From Priestia megaterium NBRC 15308 = ATCC 14581 (GTDB taxonomy: Bacteria > Bacillota > Bacilli > Bacillales > Bacillaceae_H), in contig NZ_CP009920.1 of NCBI RefSeq assembly GCF_000832985.1, positions 1,984,001 to 2,048,000 on the forward strand: a stretch of DNA of 64,000 bases. Reading direction: 5' to 3'. The translations under genes were made by a program, and so were the position numbers. The notes beneath the pieces were generated by a model. It saw only the letters and a list, made by a program, of their open reading frames with translations. It made no database searches and was not told the origin of the DNA. Below are positions 49,100 to 57,988 of the stretch, piece after piece. Each line of letters begins with the position of its first letter. Position 1 is the stretch's first letter.

Positions 49100-50071
49100 T
49101 TAAAGTGCTTGAGCTGCTGTGATTAAAGCAAGCTTGTACACATCTTCTTCGTTACAACCGCGAGATAGATCGTTTACCGGTTTGTTTAGACCTTGTAAGA
49201 TTGGACCTACTGCTTCGAAGTTTCCTAAGCGCTGTGCAATTTTGTAACCAATGTTACCTGCTTCAAGGCTTGGGAATACAAATACATTTGCATCTCCTTT
49301 GATCACTGAACCTGGTGCTTTCTTTTCAGCTACAGAAGGAACAAATGCTGCATCGAATTGGAATTCGCCGTCTAATGTTACACTTGGTGCTAATTCTTTT
49401 GCAATTTCTACTGCGTTTGCTACCTTTTCTGTTTCCGGAGATTTTGCTGATCCTTTTGTTGAGAAGCTTAGCATAGCAACACGAGGATCGATATCGAACA
49501 TTTCAGCTGTACGAGCACTTTCGATAGCAATTTCAGCTAAATCTTGGCTGTCAGGTGAAATATTGATTGCACAGTCAGCAAATACGTATTTTTGGTCGCC
49601 GCGAACCATGATAAATACGCCAGATGTTTTCTTAACACCTTGTCTTGTTTTGATAATTTGTAGAGCAGGTCGCACTGTATCTGCTGTAGAATGAGCAGCT
49701 CCGCTTACAAGACCGTCAGCTTTGTTCATGTGAACAAGCATTGTGCCAAAATAATTTTCATCTAATAAAATTTTGCGAGCATCTTCTTCTGTTGCCTTGC
49801 CTTTACGACGCTCAACAAATGCTGCAACCATTTCATCAAATTCAGAGTAGCTTTGAGGATCCAAAACCTCAACACCGTCTAATTTTACGTTTAGTTCTGC
49901 TGCTTTTGATGCTACAGCGTCTTTATTTCCAACAACGATAGGCTTTAAGATATTGTCGGCAACTAAACGAGAAACAGCACCTAATACGCGCTCATCTAAT
50001 CCCTCTGGGAATACGATTGATACATCGCTAGCTGATACTTTTTGTTTTAAACCTGTAAATAAATCACTCAA
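49100..50071 (-). CDS. pta: Phosphate acetyltransferase
   Basis: Interconverts acetyl-CoA and acetyl phosphate in overflow metabolism. The 323 residues carry VSGAAHSTADTVRPALQIIK, MLSFSTKGSAKSPETEKV and the C-terminal VFVFPSLEAGNIGYKI blocks typical of the short Pta form with no N-terminal regulatory domain. The start is TTG at 50071 with GAGGAGGATTTACT. In B. subtilis pta is CcpA-activated. A partial cre-like sequence lies upstream at 50190-50203. Confidence 0.95.
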   Translation of the reverse strand: MSDLFTGLKQKVSASDVSIVFPEGLDERVLGAVSRLVADNILKPIVVGNKDAVASKAAELNVKLDGVEVLDPQSYSEFDEMVAAFVERRKGKATEEDARKILLDENYFGTMLVHMNKADGLVSGAAHSTADTVRPALQIIKTRQGVKKTSGVFIMVRGDQKYVFADCAINISPDSQDLAEIAIESARTAEMFDIDPRVAMLSFSTKGSAKSPETEKVANAVEIAKELAPSVTLDGEFQFDAAFVPSVAEKKAPGSVIKGDANVFVFPSLEAGNIGYKIAQRLGNFEAVGPILQGLNKPVNDLSRGCNEEDVYKLALITAAQAL

Positions 50072-50189
50072 AGTAAATCCTCCTCGATATGTAAAAAACT
50101 TTTCTCATAATAGGATACTCCACTTTTTTTAAAAATCAAAGGCATGTCCTTCAAGAATCCATGATTACAAAAAAGTCTTTTAATTCTTA

Positions 50190-50203
50190 ATTTTCCGCTA
50201 TCA
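50190..50203 (-). promoter_or_regulatory. Partial cre-like site upstream of pta
   Basis: TGATAGCGGAAAAT on the minus strand matches the first half of TGWNANCGNTNWCA fully and the second half with three mismatches, about 120 bases before the pta start. Confidence 0.25.
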
Positions 50204-50211
50204 CCTAAAAT

Positions 50212-50270
50212 AAAACCTGTTTTTACTTTGTGACAATTGTTTAAAGTTTAGTCACAAAATCACAGGTTTT
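50212..50270. repeat. Nested inverted repeats in the pta-hemQ gap
   Basis: Outer arms AAAACCTGT (50212-50220) and ACAGGTTTT (50262-50270) enclose inner arms TTTGTGAC (50227-50234) and GTCACAAA (50251-50258) around a 16-base AT centre. Both pairs are perfect. The flanking genes are divergent, so this is not an ordinary end-of-gene terminator. It could be a protein-binding dyad or a leader hairpin. Confidence 0.6.
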
Positions 50271-50347
50271 TCATTCCAGATCTTCGGACAAACTATGATA
50301 TAGTAGAATTGGAATTTATCATAATCGGACAATAGGAGTGAAACGAA

Positions 50348-51091
50348 ATGGCAGAAGCAGCACAAACATTAGACGGTTGGTATGCACTTCATGATTTCCG
50401 TTCAATCGATTGGGGCGCTTGGAAGCAGTTATCAAGCGATGATCGTCAAGCGGCTATCCATGAATTTTTAGGATTGATTGAGAAATGGAAAGGAACTGAA
50501 GCTGAGCAGCAAGGCAGTCATGCTTTATATACTGTTGTCGGTCAAAAAGCAGATTTTATGCTAATGCTTGTTCGTCCTACTATGGAAGAACTAAATGAAA
50601 TTGAAACAGAATTTAATAAAACAAAGCTTGCTGAGTTTACCATTCCTACTTATTCATATGTATCAGTAGTTGAATTAAGCAACTACTTACCTGCCGGTGA
50701 GGATCCTTATGAAAATCCTCAAATCCAAGCTAGACTATATCCAACTTTACCAAAAGCTAGTCATGTTTGCTTTTATCCAATGGATAAACGTCGTCAAGGA
50801 AATGACAATTGGTACATGCTTCCTATGGAAGAACGACGCAGCTTAATGCGCAGTCATGGAATGATTGGACGTCAATACGCTGGAAAAGTAAAGCAAATCA
50901 TCACGGGTTCTGTTGGTTTTGATGATTACGAGTGGGGCGTTACTCTTTTTGCAGATGACGTACTTCAATTTAAAAAATTAGTATACGAAATGCGTTTTGA
51001 CGAAGTAAGTGCTCGCTACGGGGAATTTGGAAGCTTCTTTGTCGGAAATTTATTAAAAGAAGAAGCTATTGCACGCTTTTTACACGTTTAA
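50348..51091 (+). CDS. hemQ: Coproheme decarboxylase HemQ
   Basis: Last step of the coproporphyrin-dependent heme route: converts Fe-coproporphyrin III to heme b. The 247 residues show the Cld-family core [18 protein letters not shown] with the catalytic tyrosine region, the heme-ligand-side [13 protein letters not shown], and [20 protein letters not shown]. Position matches ywfI. ATG follows AATAGGAGTGAAACGA. A nested dyad lies 80 bases upstream. Confidence 0.95.
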   Translation: MAEAAQTLDGWYALHDFRSIDWGAWKQLSSDDRQAAIHEFLGLIEKWKGTEAEQQGSHALYTVVGQKADFMLMLVRPTMEELNEIETEFNKTKLAEFTIPTYSYVSVVELSNYLPAGEDPYENPQIQARLYPTLPKASHVCFYPMDKRRQGNDNWYMLPMEERRSLMRSHGMIGRQYAGKVKQIITGSVGFDDYEWGVTLFADDVLQFKKLVYEMRFDEVSARYGEFGSFFVGNLLKEEAIARFLHV

Positions 51092-51160
51092 ACTAAGCCG
51101 GAAAAGCGTTCATCTCTTTTGTAACGCCTAGAGCAATGAACATCAATGAGCTTCACCTGT

Positions 51161-51195
51161 AAAAAACCTGTTTCCACTTGGAAACAGGTTTTTTA
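51161..51195 (+). terminator. Terminator of hemQ
   Basis: AAAAAACCTGTTTCC, a short loop, GAAACAGGTTTTTT, 70 bases after the hemQ stop. Confidence 0.88.
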
Positions 51196-51208
51196 TTTTC
51201 TAGCCATG

Positions 51209-51237
51209 GCATATTCGCACTGACAGGACCATATATA
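51209..51237 (+). promoter_or_regulatory. SigmaE-like promoter of cwlJ
   Basis: GCATATT (51209-51215) matches the sigmaE -35 KMATATT exactly. After 14 bases comes CATATATA (51230-51237), sharing CATA with the -10 CATACANT. It is 34 bases before the cwlJ ATG. Confidence 0.5.
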
Positions 51238-51270
51238 TACAACAGTGTCACAAGTAAGCGAGGTGGGATA

Positions 51271-51693
51271 ATGGCAGTCGTTGCACACAACGAAGAAGAT
51301 GTTAAGCTCCTAGCCAGACTCATTCGAGCTGAAGCTGAAAGTGAAGGAAAACAAGGGATGTTACTGGTAGGAAATGTAGGCGTGAACCGCGCTAAAGCTC
51401 CCTGTTTGGATTTTAGAAATATAAGAACCATTCGTCAGATGGTGTTTCAAAACCCAGGCGGATTTGAAGCAACTCAAAAAGGCTACTTTTACCAGCGTGC
51501 CCGCCAGTCTGAAATTACACTTGCACGACGTGTATTAAGAGGAGAACGTTTTAACCCCGCGGAAAACTCACTGTGGTTTTTCAAGCCCAGCGGCGACTGT
51601 CCTGCTCAATGGTATAACCAAAATAACACAGGACGATTTAAATCTCACTGTTTCTTTGCACCAACTCAAGCTGATTGTCCAGGAGTTTACTAA
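51271..51693 (+). CDS. cwlJ: Spore cell-wall hydrolase CwlJ
   Basis: Spore-coat located hydrolase for cortex degradation during germination, triggered by Ca-dipicolinate. The 140 residues form a hydrolase_2 (SleB-like) domain: LARLIRAEAESEGKQGM with the catalytic glutamate, GNVGVNRA, and AENSLWFFKPSGDCPAQWY. There is no signal peptide, as expected for a mother-cell coat protein. The ATG at 51271 has GAGGTGGGATA. The open frame upstream is not family-like. gerQ, needed for CwlJ deposition in B. subtilis, is the next gene. Confidence 0.93.
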   Translation: MAVVAHNEEDVKLLARLIRAEAESEGKQGMLLVGNVGVNRAKAPCLDFRNIRTIRQMVFQNPGGFEATQKGYFYQRARQSEITLARRVLRGERFNPAENSLWFFKPSGDCPAQWYNQNNTGRFKSHCFFAPTQADCPGVY

Positions 51694-51719
51694 TTTCTTT
51701 TTGTTTGAAGGAGGTTCCT

Positions 51720-52199
51720 ATGAAAAAACCAAAGTCTAATCAACCGCAACAGCAATATATGCAAAATCCGTATATGAGTCCAAACTACCCTTATTATATG
51801 CCTCAGCCGCAGCAGCCCCAACCAGGAGGCCAGCAGGTTCAAGGGCAAAGCCAAGGAGGTTCGCCCCCTACCTCTTCTGGAGGCAGTGGTGCACCCCAAG
51901 ACCCAAATCAACTGCCCATTGAAGAATCATATATTGAAAATATTTTACGTTTAAATCGAGGGAAAATAGCGACTGTATATATGACGTTTGAAAATAATAC
52001 GCAGTGGAACGCGAAGGTCTTTAGAGGAGAAATTGAAGCAGCCGGACGCGATCATATCATTTTAAGTGATCCGCAAACTGGCACCCGTTATTTACTGCTT
52101 ATGGTTTATCTCGATTACATTACTTTTGAGGGTCCAATCAAATATAATTATCCGTTTAGCGGTGGAGGCCAGCAGTTGAGCAATTATTCTCCGCGTTAA
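51720..52199 (+). CDS. gerQ: Spore coat protein GerQ
   Basis: Coat protein that holds CwlJ in the spore and is cross-linked by transglutaminase. The 159 residues have a Gln/Pro/Gly-rich, low-complexity N-terminal half (about 1-72, repeated PQ and GQ) and a conserved C-terminal domain from PIEESYIENILRLNRGK to YLDYITFEGPIKYNYPF. The lysines at the N-terminus (MKKPKSN) are likely cross-link sites by analogy. The ATG at 51720 has GAAGGAGGTTCCT. It lies 26 bases after cwlJ, so the two are an operon. Confidence 0.93.
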   Translation: MKKPKSNQPQQQYMQNPYMSPNYPYYMPQPQQPQPGGQQVQGQSQGGSPPTSSGGSGAPQDPNQLPIEESYIENILRLNRGKIATVYMTFENNTQWNAKVFRGEIEAAGRDHIILSDPQTGTRYLLLMVYLDYITFEGPIKYNYPFSGGGQQLSNYSPR

Positions 52200-52226
52200 A
52201 AAAACCCCTTTTCAGGGGTTTTTTTA
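52197..52226. terminator. Bidirectional terminator between gerQ and ywdK
   Basis: AAAAACCCCT, a 4-base loop, AGGGGTTTTTT between convergent stops. Confidence 0.9.
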
Positions 52227-52595
52227 TAGCCATTTTACAGCTGCAACAACAATTAAAATCCAAGCCACAATAAACGCTACTCCACCTAGCGGAGTAATTG
52301 CGCCGAGAACTTTAATGCCGGACGTACTTAATACATAAAGACTGCCTGAAAACAGCACAATCCCTGCGAACATAATCCAGCCCGAAGCTGTTAACAAAGA
52401 AGACTGAGGAAATTTGTTTAATAGAAACGCAATGACAAACAGCCCCATTGCATGGAACATCTGGTACTGCACTCCTGTTTTCCATACCTCTAAATACTTC
52501 TCTGAGATTTTCCCTTCTAACCCGTGTGCTCCAAAAGCACCAAGAGCAACCGCTAACATCGCATTGATTGCACCGATTATTAAAAATAGTTTCAT
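52224..52595 (-). CDS. ywdK: DUF423 family membrane protein (YwdK)
   Basis: A 123-residue protein with four hydrophobic segments and the family motif ALGAFGAHGLEGKIS near the N-terminus, then VWKTGVQYQMFHAMGLF and ITPLGGVAFIVAW. DUF423 proteins are small conserved membrane proteins with no proven function. It follows ywdI by 15 bases on the same strand. Confidence 0.88.
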   Translation of the reverse strand: MKLFLIIGAINAMLAVALGAFGAHGLEGKISEKYLEVWKTGVQYQMFHAMGLFVIAFLLNKFPQSSLLTASGWIMFAGIVLFSGSLYVLSTSGIKVLGAITPLGGVAFIVAWILIVVAAVKWL

Positions 52596-52610
52596 TTTTT
52601 TCTCCTCACT

Positions 52611-52928
52611 TTAGAAATCAAACAAACTATCGCCGTTTGCATCATCTGATTTCAATTTCGTTCCCTCAAAATTAGGTTTGGATGACTGAATAATCTGTTG
52701 CTGCATAATCTCAGGCGATTGCATAATTTCCGGTGAAGACATTACCACAGGTTTTGAAACCGAGACAGGTTTCGATACTGGAACCTCTTCATTTTGATCT
52801 AATGCAAGCTCACACAGTGCTTTTATGGCAACCAATTGATCTCGAACGTTCGCACTATTCGAATGGTGCTTTGCTTTTTGTACTTCTGCACTAATTTTGT
52901 CAAGGAGCTGCGTCATTTTTATATCCAT
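52611..52928 (-). CDS. ywdI: YwdI family protein (DUF5327)
   Basis: A 105-residue protein with a conserved N-terminal helical part (TQLLDKISAEVQKAKHH, RDQLVAIKALCELAL) and a low-complexity middle. The middle contains short tandem repeats, VSKP twice and SPEIMQ twice. It ends in acidic NGDSLFDF. No enzyme motif is present. It is conserved between ywdK and ung in Bacillus and may be a small adaptor, but nothing in the sequence proves a role. ATG at 52928 follows GATGAGGTGTCTAC. Confidence 0.8.
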   Translation of the reverse strand: MDIKMTQLLDKISAEVQKAKHHSNSANVRDQLVAIKALCELALDQNEEVPVSKPVSVSKPVVMSSPEIMQSPEIMQQQIIQSSKPNFEGTKLKSDDANGDSLFDF

Positions 52929-53031
52929 GTAGACACCTCATCTTACATTCAATATGACTTTATACAGCTATTTTATCAAAAGATGAAATAGGAGGCTATG
53001 TCTGAAGCTAATCTTCATGAAATGCTCACTT

Positions 53032-53706
53032 TTACACATCATCAATTTGCCAATCAATAGATTGACGTCCGTGTTGGAGCAAAAACTCATTTGCTCGTTG
53101 AAAGTGATTATTGCCAAAAAAGCCTCGATTAGCCGAAAATGGGCTAGGGTGAGGGCTTTCCAAAATTAAATGGTGCGAATGATGAATAAGCTCTTTTTTA
53201 GCTTGTGCATGCTTGCCCCACAGCAAAAACACGACGGGCTCCTCTTTTTGTGCCACTAATTCAATAATGCGGTCGGTCAGCTGTTCCCATCCTTTTCCTT
53301 TGTGAGAATTCGCTTCTCCTTTTCTAACTGTTAAAACAGTGTTAAGCAAAAGAACACCTTGTTCTGCCCATTTGACTAAATAACCGTTATTCGGAATGTG
53401 ATAATCCATTTCATTTTTCAGCTCTTTGTAAATATTCACTAAAGAAGGCGGTGTTTTTACTCCTGGTTGAACAGAGAAGCTCAGTCCATGCGCTTGATTT
53501 GGTCCATGATAAGGATCTTGTCCCAATATGACAACTTTTACATTTTTATAATCCGTATAGTGTAAAGCGTTAAAAATATCATATTTATCAGGGTAAATAG
53601 TGTGGTGATTATATTCATCCACTAAGAATTCTCGAAGCTGTATGTAATAGTCTTTTTGAAATTCTTCTTCTAATAAAGGAGCCCAGTCATTTTTTAAAAT
53701 ACTCAT
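53032..53706 (-). CDS. ung: Uracil-DNA glycosylase
   Basis: Family 1 enzyme removing uracil from DNA. The 224 residues have motif A LGQDPYHG with catalytic Asp64, and motif [17 protein letters not shown] with His186. The uracil-pocket segment [17 protein letters not shown] is also present. Length is normal. It is on the same strand as ywdI with about 100 bases between, and may have its own promoter. Confidence 0.96.
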   Translation of the reverse strand: MSILKNDWAPLLEEEFQKDYYIQLREFLVDEYNHHTIYPDKYDIFNALHYTDYKNVKVVILGQDPYHGPNQAHGLSFSVQPGVKTPPSLVNIYKELKNEMDYHIPNNGYLVKWAEQGVLLLNTVLTVRKGEANSHKGKGWEQLTDRIIELVAQKEEPVVFLLWGKHAQAKKELIHHSHHLILESPHPSPFSANRGFFGNNHFQRANEFLLQHGRQSIDWQIDDV

Positions 53707-53883
53707 TGCTTATCACCTCATAATAATCTTTTTTGTTATTTTATCGTAAACTCTGCCCCCTGCTCAAACGTTGCCTGCTTTAAATATACTGAGAGCCTGG
53801 GCATATTTTAATATTGTCATGTTCAATGAAACTTTGTATACACTTATAAAGAGTGTATTTTTATATTAAAGGAGGGATTCCAT

Positions 53884-54330
53884 ATGATCATTAGCAATCC
53901 CCACCAAATAGACGTAACCTACAGCCTGGGTGTTACACCCGTTGAACCGATGATACCAAGAAAATACACCGTTTTCCCAGGTCAACACACTTCTGTTCCT
54001 TCCATTCAAATCGGCATTGAATTTGCCTACGATCATATGCAAAAAGAGCGGAACGAATATTTAGCATCCTTCGTCTTCGATAAAGGTTTTTATTCCCTTA
54101 CTGTGTATTATTACATCGGTGCGCATACATCAACAGATGAAACCATTACACGCTACCTTCACTTTTTAGAACAGCTCCCTGTCATTCTATCGTCCATCTA
54201 TCACGCTGATGCTTCTTTTTTCGAAAAACATCCACTTTTAATGCACTGTCCTATTTTTATCATTGCCGATAGCCCTAAGCTGCCATTTTCAACAAAAAAA
54301 TCTATCGGTTCCCTGTATCAATATAAATAA
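53884..54330 (+). CDS. Staygreen-family protein
   Basis: A 148-residue protein. The N-terminal half contains VTYSLGVTPVEPMIPRKYT, a family-type opening, and the C-terminal half TRYLHFLEQLPVILSSIYHA followed by DASFFEKHPLL, which fits the plant and bacterial staygreen core (LPxVL, HxDxxLFxxxPxL). Plant staygreen removes Mg from chlorophyll a, and some bacterial homologues have dechelatase activity. This organism has no chlorophyll, so the natural substrate is unknown. It has its own ribosome site (AAAGGAGGGATTCCAT) and terminator. The call rests on remembered motifs and is less sure than its neighbours. Confidence 0.68.
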   Translation: MIISNPHQIDVTYSLGVTPVEPMIPRKYTVFPGQHTSVPSIQIGIEFAYDHMQKERNEYLASFVFDKGFYSLTVYYYIGAHTSTDETITRYLHFLEQLPVILSSIYHADASFFEKHPLLMHCPIFIIADSPKLPFSTKKSIGSLYQYK

Positions 54331-54332
54331 AT

Positions 54333-54370
54333 GAGAAAAGCTACTGTTAAAATAACGGTAGCTTTTTCTC
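54333..54370 (+). terminator. Terminator of the staygreen-family gene
   Basis: GAGAAAAGCTAC with inner TGTTA/TAACG pairing and GTAGCTTTTTCTC, immediately after the stop. Confidence 0.8.
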
Positions 54371-54538
54371 CGTATTCGAAACAAAATACTTTTAAACTTG
54401 TTAAAAACATGGAATAATAACTACAAATTGTTTTAATCTATTTGCGTTAACCCTTTAAAATCGTTACAATTTATTAGTAGTTCTATACATAAAGGAAAAG
54501 GTAAACAAGCAATCATTCGTTTGTTTATAAAGGCCGGG

Positions 54539-54587
54539 TTTAACGGGCAATGAATCCCCAGATTTCATTTAAGTGTTGTCTGTTAAA
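54539..54587 (+). promoter_or_regulatory. Structured leader of zwf
   Basis: TTTAACGGGC (54539-54548) pairs with GTCTGTTAAA (54578-54587) with G-U pairs. Inside, AATGAA (54549-54554) pairs with TTCATT (54564-54569) around a loop with CCCC. It ends about 48 bases before the zwf ATG. I cannot match it to a known riboswitch. Confidence 0.4.
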
Positions 54588-54635
54588 GCGGAAAAAAATT
54601 GAACGTAACTACGACAAAGTGAGGTCCTAGAAGTA

Positions 54636-56138
54636 ATGACAAATGTACAACCAAAATCCATTATCGTAATTTTTGGCGCTACAGGTGATTTAGCAAAACG
54701 TAAGTTATTCCCCTCTATTTTCCGCTTATATAAAGCGAACAAACTATCGGAAGATTTCGCTGTTGTTGGTGTCGCAAGAAGACCTTGGACTAATGACGAA
54801 TTACGCGAAAATGTAAAAAAATCAGTGAGCAGTTTCAAAAACAGTGACGCTGACATTGAAAAGTTTGCTTCACATTTTTATTACCAACCGTTTGACGTAA
54901 CAGATGTCGCTTCTTATCAAGAATTAAAAAGCCTAACAGAAAGCCTTGATGAGCAATACAACGTGCCTGGAAATCGTATTTTCTATCTAGCAATGGCACC
55001 TGAATTCTTCGGAACAATTGCTTCGAATTTAAAAAATGAAGGTTTAACACAAACAGAAGGCTGGAGTCGCCTAGTCATTGAAAAGCCGTTTGGTCATGAT
55101 TATCCTTCTGCTAAAGAATTAAATGAACAAATTCGCCATGCATTTAAGGAAGATCAAATTTATCGTATCGACCACTACCTCGGTAAAGAAATGGTGCAAA
55201 ATATCGAAGTTATCCGTTTTGCAAATGCTCTATTTGAACCGATGTGGAACAATCAATACATTTCAAACATCCAAATTACGTCTAGCGAGACGCTTGGTGT
55301 AGAAGACCGTGGCCGTTACTATGAATCTTCAGGTGCCCTTCGAGATATGGTGCAAAACCATATGCTTCAAATGGTGGCATTGCTTGCAATGGAGCCGCCG
55401 ATTAAATTAACACCGGAAGAAATTCGCAGTGAAAAAGTAAAAGTACTGCGTGCTCTTCGCTCTTTATCAGTGGATGAAGTAGATGATTATTTTGTACGAG
55501 GCCAATACGGCAAAGGTGTACTTGAAGGAGAAGAAGTTATCGGCTACCGCGAAGGAAATTCGGTTGATCCTGAGTCTAATACCGCTACGTTTGTATCTGG
55601 TAAGCTTATGATTGATAACTTCAGATGGGCTGGTGTACCGATTTATATCCGTACAGGTAAACGCATGAAAGAAAAAGCAACGACAATTGTTGTACAGTTC
55701 AAAGACTTACCAATGAACCTGTACTTCAATAAAGATAAAGAAATTCATCCAAACTTGCTTGTCATTCATATCCAACCGGAAGAAGGCATTACGCTTCACT
55801 TAAACGCGCGTAAAACGCCAGGTGCCACATCATCCACACCGATTAACTTGAACTATTGCAATAACTGTGGAGATAAAATGAATACACCGGAAGCTTATGA
55901 GCGCCTTATTTATGATTGCATGCTTGGAGATGCGACGAACTTTACTCATTGGGATGAAGTAGCCCTTTCTTGGAAATTTGTTGATACCATTTCAGAAGCA
56001 TGGGAAAGCACAAAAGCACAAAACTTCCCGAACTACGAATCAGGTTCCATGGGACCAAAAGAATCAGACGCATTACTTGCTGAAGACGGTTTCCACTGGT
56101 GGCCAGTCGGAGAAGACAACTTCTCACCTAAAGAGTAA
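54636..56138 (+). CDS. zwf: Glucose-6-phosphate 1-dehydrogenase
   Basis: First step of the oxidative pentose phosphate path, reducing NADP. The 500 residues contain the dinucleotide fold IVIFGATGDLAKRKLFPS, the substrate and catalytic signature YRIDHYLGKEMVQN, and VIEKPFGHD. A C-terminal part with NLNYCNNCGDKM is typical of Bacillus enzymes. ATG at 54636 follows AAGTGAGGTCC with longer than usual spacing. It is convergent with gndA, unlike the adjacent same-strand arrangement in B. subtilis. Confidence 0.96.
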   Translation: MTNVQPKSIIVIFGATGDLAKRKLFPSIFRLYKANKLSEDFAVVGVARRPWTNDELRENVKKSVSSFKNSDADIEKFASHFYYQPFDVTDVASYQELKSLTESLDEQYNVPGNRIFYLAMAPEFFGTIASNLKNEGLTQTEGWSRLVIEKPFGHDYPSAKELNEQIRHAFKEDQIYRIDHYLGKEMVQNIEVIRFANALFEPMWNNQYISNIQITSSETLGVEDRGRYYESSGALRDMVQNHMLQMVALLAMEPPIKLTPEEIRSEKVKVLRALRSLSVDEVDDYFVRGQYGKGVLEGEEVIGYREGNSVDPESNTATFVSGKLMIDNFRWAGVPIYIRTGKRMKEKATTIVVQFKDLPMNLYFNKDKEIHPNLLVIHIQPEEGITLHLNARKTPGATSSTPINLNYCNNCGDKMNTPEAYERLIYDCMLGDATNFTHWDEVALSWKFVDTISEAWESTKAQNFPNYESGSMGPKESDALLAEDGFHWWPVGEDNFSPKE

Positions 56139-56143
56139 ATAAA

Positions 56144-56174
56144 AAAAGCAGCTGTAGTATACAGCTGCTTTTCT
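56144..56174. terminator. Bidirectional terminator between zwf and gndA
   Basis: AAAAGCAGCTGTA, a 3-base loop, TACAGCTGCTTTT between convergent stops. Confidence 0.92.
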
Positions 56175-56180
56175 TGTTTT

Positions 56181-57593
56181 TTATTTTAACCACTCAGTAT
56201 GGAATACGCCCTCTTTATCAACACGTTGATATGTGTGAGCTCCGAAGTAGTCACGTTGCGCTTGTAAAAGGTTCGCCGGTAACGTTTCTGTACGGTAGCT
56301 GTCATAGTAAGCTAATGCACTTGAGAAACTTGGTACAGGAATACCTTGTTTAACGGCAATTGAAATAACTTCACGAAGAGCGGACTGATAGCCTTCTACG
56401 ATATCCTTGAAGTATGGGTCTAATAATAAGTTTGTTAGATCTGCATCGCGATCATAAGCTTCTTTAATTTTTTGTAAGAATTGTGCACGGATGATACAAC
56501 CACCACGGAAGATCATTGCAATATCACCGTACTGTAAATTCCAGTCATATTCTTCAGAAGCTGCTTTCATTTGAGCAAACCCTTGCGCATATGAACAAAT
56601 TTTACTCATGTACAATGCTTTACGGATTGCTTCTATTAATTCGGTTTTATCACCTTCAAATGCAGCTGCATTTGGACCGCTCAATACTTTGCTTGCTTTT
56701 ACACGTTCTTCTTTCATAGCTGAAATAAAGCGCGCAAATACAGATTCCGTAATGATTGGTAGTGGTACACCTAAATCAAGCGCACTTTGGCTTGTCCATT
56801 TACCTGTACCCTTTTGACCTGCAGTGTCTAAAATAACGTCTACAAGTGCTTTACCTGTTTCTTCATCTTTTTTCGTAAAGATATCAGCTGTGATTTCAAT
56901 TAAGTAGCTATCTAGCTCGCCTTTATTCCATTCAGCAAATACTTCATGTAGTTCATCTGTTTCTAAACCTAATACGTTTTTCATAATGAAGTATGCTTCA
57001 CAAATTAACTGCATATCGCCGTACTCGATGCCGTTATGAACCATTTTTACGTAGTGACCTGCACCATTTGGTCCAATGTATGTGCAGCAATCATCGCCTT
57101 CAACTTTCGCTGAAATAGCTGTTAAGATTGGTTTTACAAGTTCATATGCTTCTTTTTGTCCGCCAGGCATGATTGAAGGTCCTTTTAATGCGCCTTCTTC
57201 TCCGCCAGATACGCCTGTACCGATGAAATGGATACCTAATTCTTCTAGCTCTTTGTTACGACGAATTGTATCCTGGAAGAATGTATTTCCGCCATCGATT
57301 AAAATGTCGCCTTTTTCTAAGTATGGTTTTAACGAATCAATTGTTGCATCTGTAGCAGCACCAGCTTTAACCATTAATAAAATTTTACGCGGTTTTTCAA
57401 GAGAATTAATAAACTCTTCCACACTGTATGTACCTGCAAAATTTTTACCTTCTGCTTCTGTTTTTAGGAACTCTTCTGTCTTTTCAGGAGAGCGGTTATA
57501 AACTGAAACAGAATAGCCTCTGCTCTCAATGTTTAGCGCCAAGTTTTTCCCCATAACCGCTAAACCGATAACACCGATTTGTTGTTTTGCCAT
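56181..57593 (-). CDS. gndA: 6-phosphogluconate dehydrogenase (decarboxylating, NADP)
   Basis: Converts 6-phosphogluconate to ribulose 5-phosphate. The 470 residues begin with [20 protein letters not shown], whose next motif [12 protein letters not shown] fits NADP preference. [19 protein letters not shown] holds the catalytic Lys and His, and [14 protein letters not shown] lies in the helical domain. The full length matches the long dimeric form (B. subtilis YqjI/GndA). It faces zwf across a shared terminator. Confidence 0.96.
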   Translation of the reverse strand: MAKQQIGVIGLAVMGKNLALNIESRGYSVSVYNRSPEKTEEFLKTEAEGKNFAGTYSVEEFINSLEKPRKILLMVKAGAATDATIDSLKPYLEKGDILIDGGNTFFQDTIRRNKELEELGIHFIGTGVSGGEEGALKGPSIMPGGQKEAYELVKPILTAISAKVEGDDCCTYIGPNGAGHYVKMVHNGIEYGDMQLICEAYFIMKNVLGLETDELHEVFAEWNKGELDSYLIEITADIFTKKDEETGKALVDVILDTAGQKGTGKWTSQSALDLGVPLPIITESVFARFISAMKEERVKASKVLSGPNAAAFEGDKTELIEAIRKALYMSKICSYAQGFAQMKAASEEYDWNLQYGDIAMIFRGGCIIRAQFLQKIKEAYDRDADLTNLLLDPYFKDIVEGYQSALREVISIAVKQGIPVPSFSSALAYYDSYRTETLPANLLQAQRDYFGAHTYQRVDKEGVFHTEWLK

Positions 57594-57988
57594 GTTAAAT
57601 TCTTCCCTTCATGTGTAATATGAATTGGTCAACCTAATCGTAACTGAACATATCATAAAGAAAGTTACAGATTCAAGTTTGATATAACCATAATCATACG
57701 TTTTATTATACACATTTGAAAAGAATCATGCTCACCGAACATTGATTATTTTGAAGAAAATTTCGATAAAATAAGCGAAATGAACGCAGTTACTAATCAT
57801 CCGTACATTCTTAACTACCTTTAGACGCATTTTAACATTTTCTTAAACAATTACTTTTGTTAAAATATTAAGCAGTTAATCATTTCAATGAATTGATGAT
57901 CAACACGGTTGTTACCGTTTTACTATATTTATTGTAGCTAAAAAGCTGTACTAGTACTTATTTTGTTTTATGAAGAGGGATTTTATAT
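57594..57988. other. 395-bp divergent gap between gndA and adeR
   Basis: AT-rich region carrying both divergent promoters. The only clear element seen is a small dyad ACGGT-TGTT-ACCGT (57905-57918) about 70 bases before adeR, which could be an autoregulatory site. No gene was seen. Confidence 0.55.

Larger units (their letters stand above)
54331..54635. other. 305-bp gap before zwf
   Basis: Contains the staygreen-gene terminator, an inverted repeat TAAACAA/TTGTTTA at about 54502-54527, and a folded zwf leader at 54539-54587. No additional gene is seen. Confidence 0.6.

Noticed and set aside
49251-49694. 147-codon open frame on the plus strand inside pta
   Set aside because: Antisense to a full-length, motif-complete pta. 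The translation is Ser/Ala/Asn-rich with no family features and no ribosome site. It is a codon-bias shadow.
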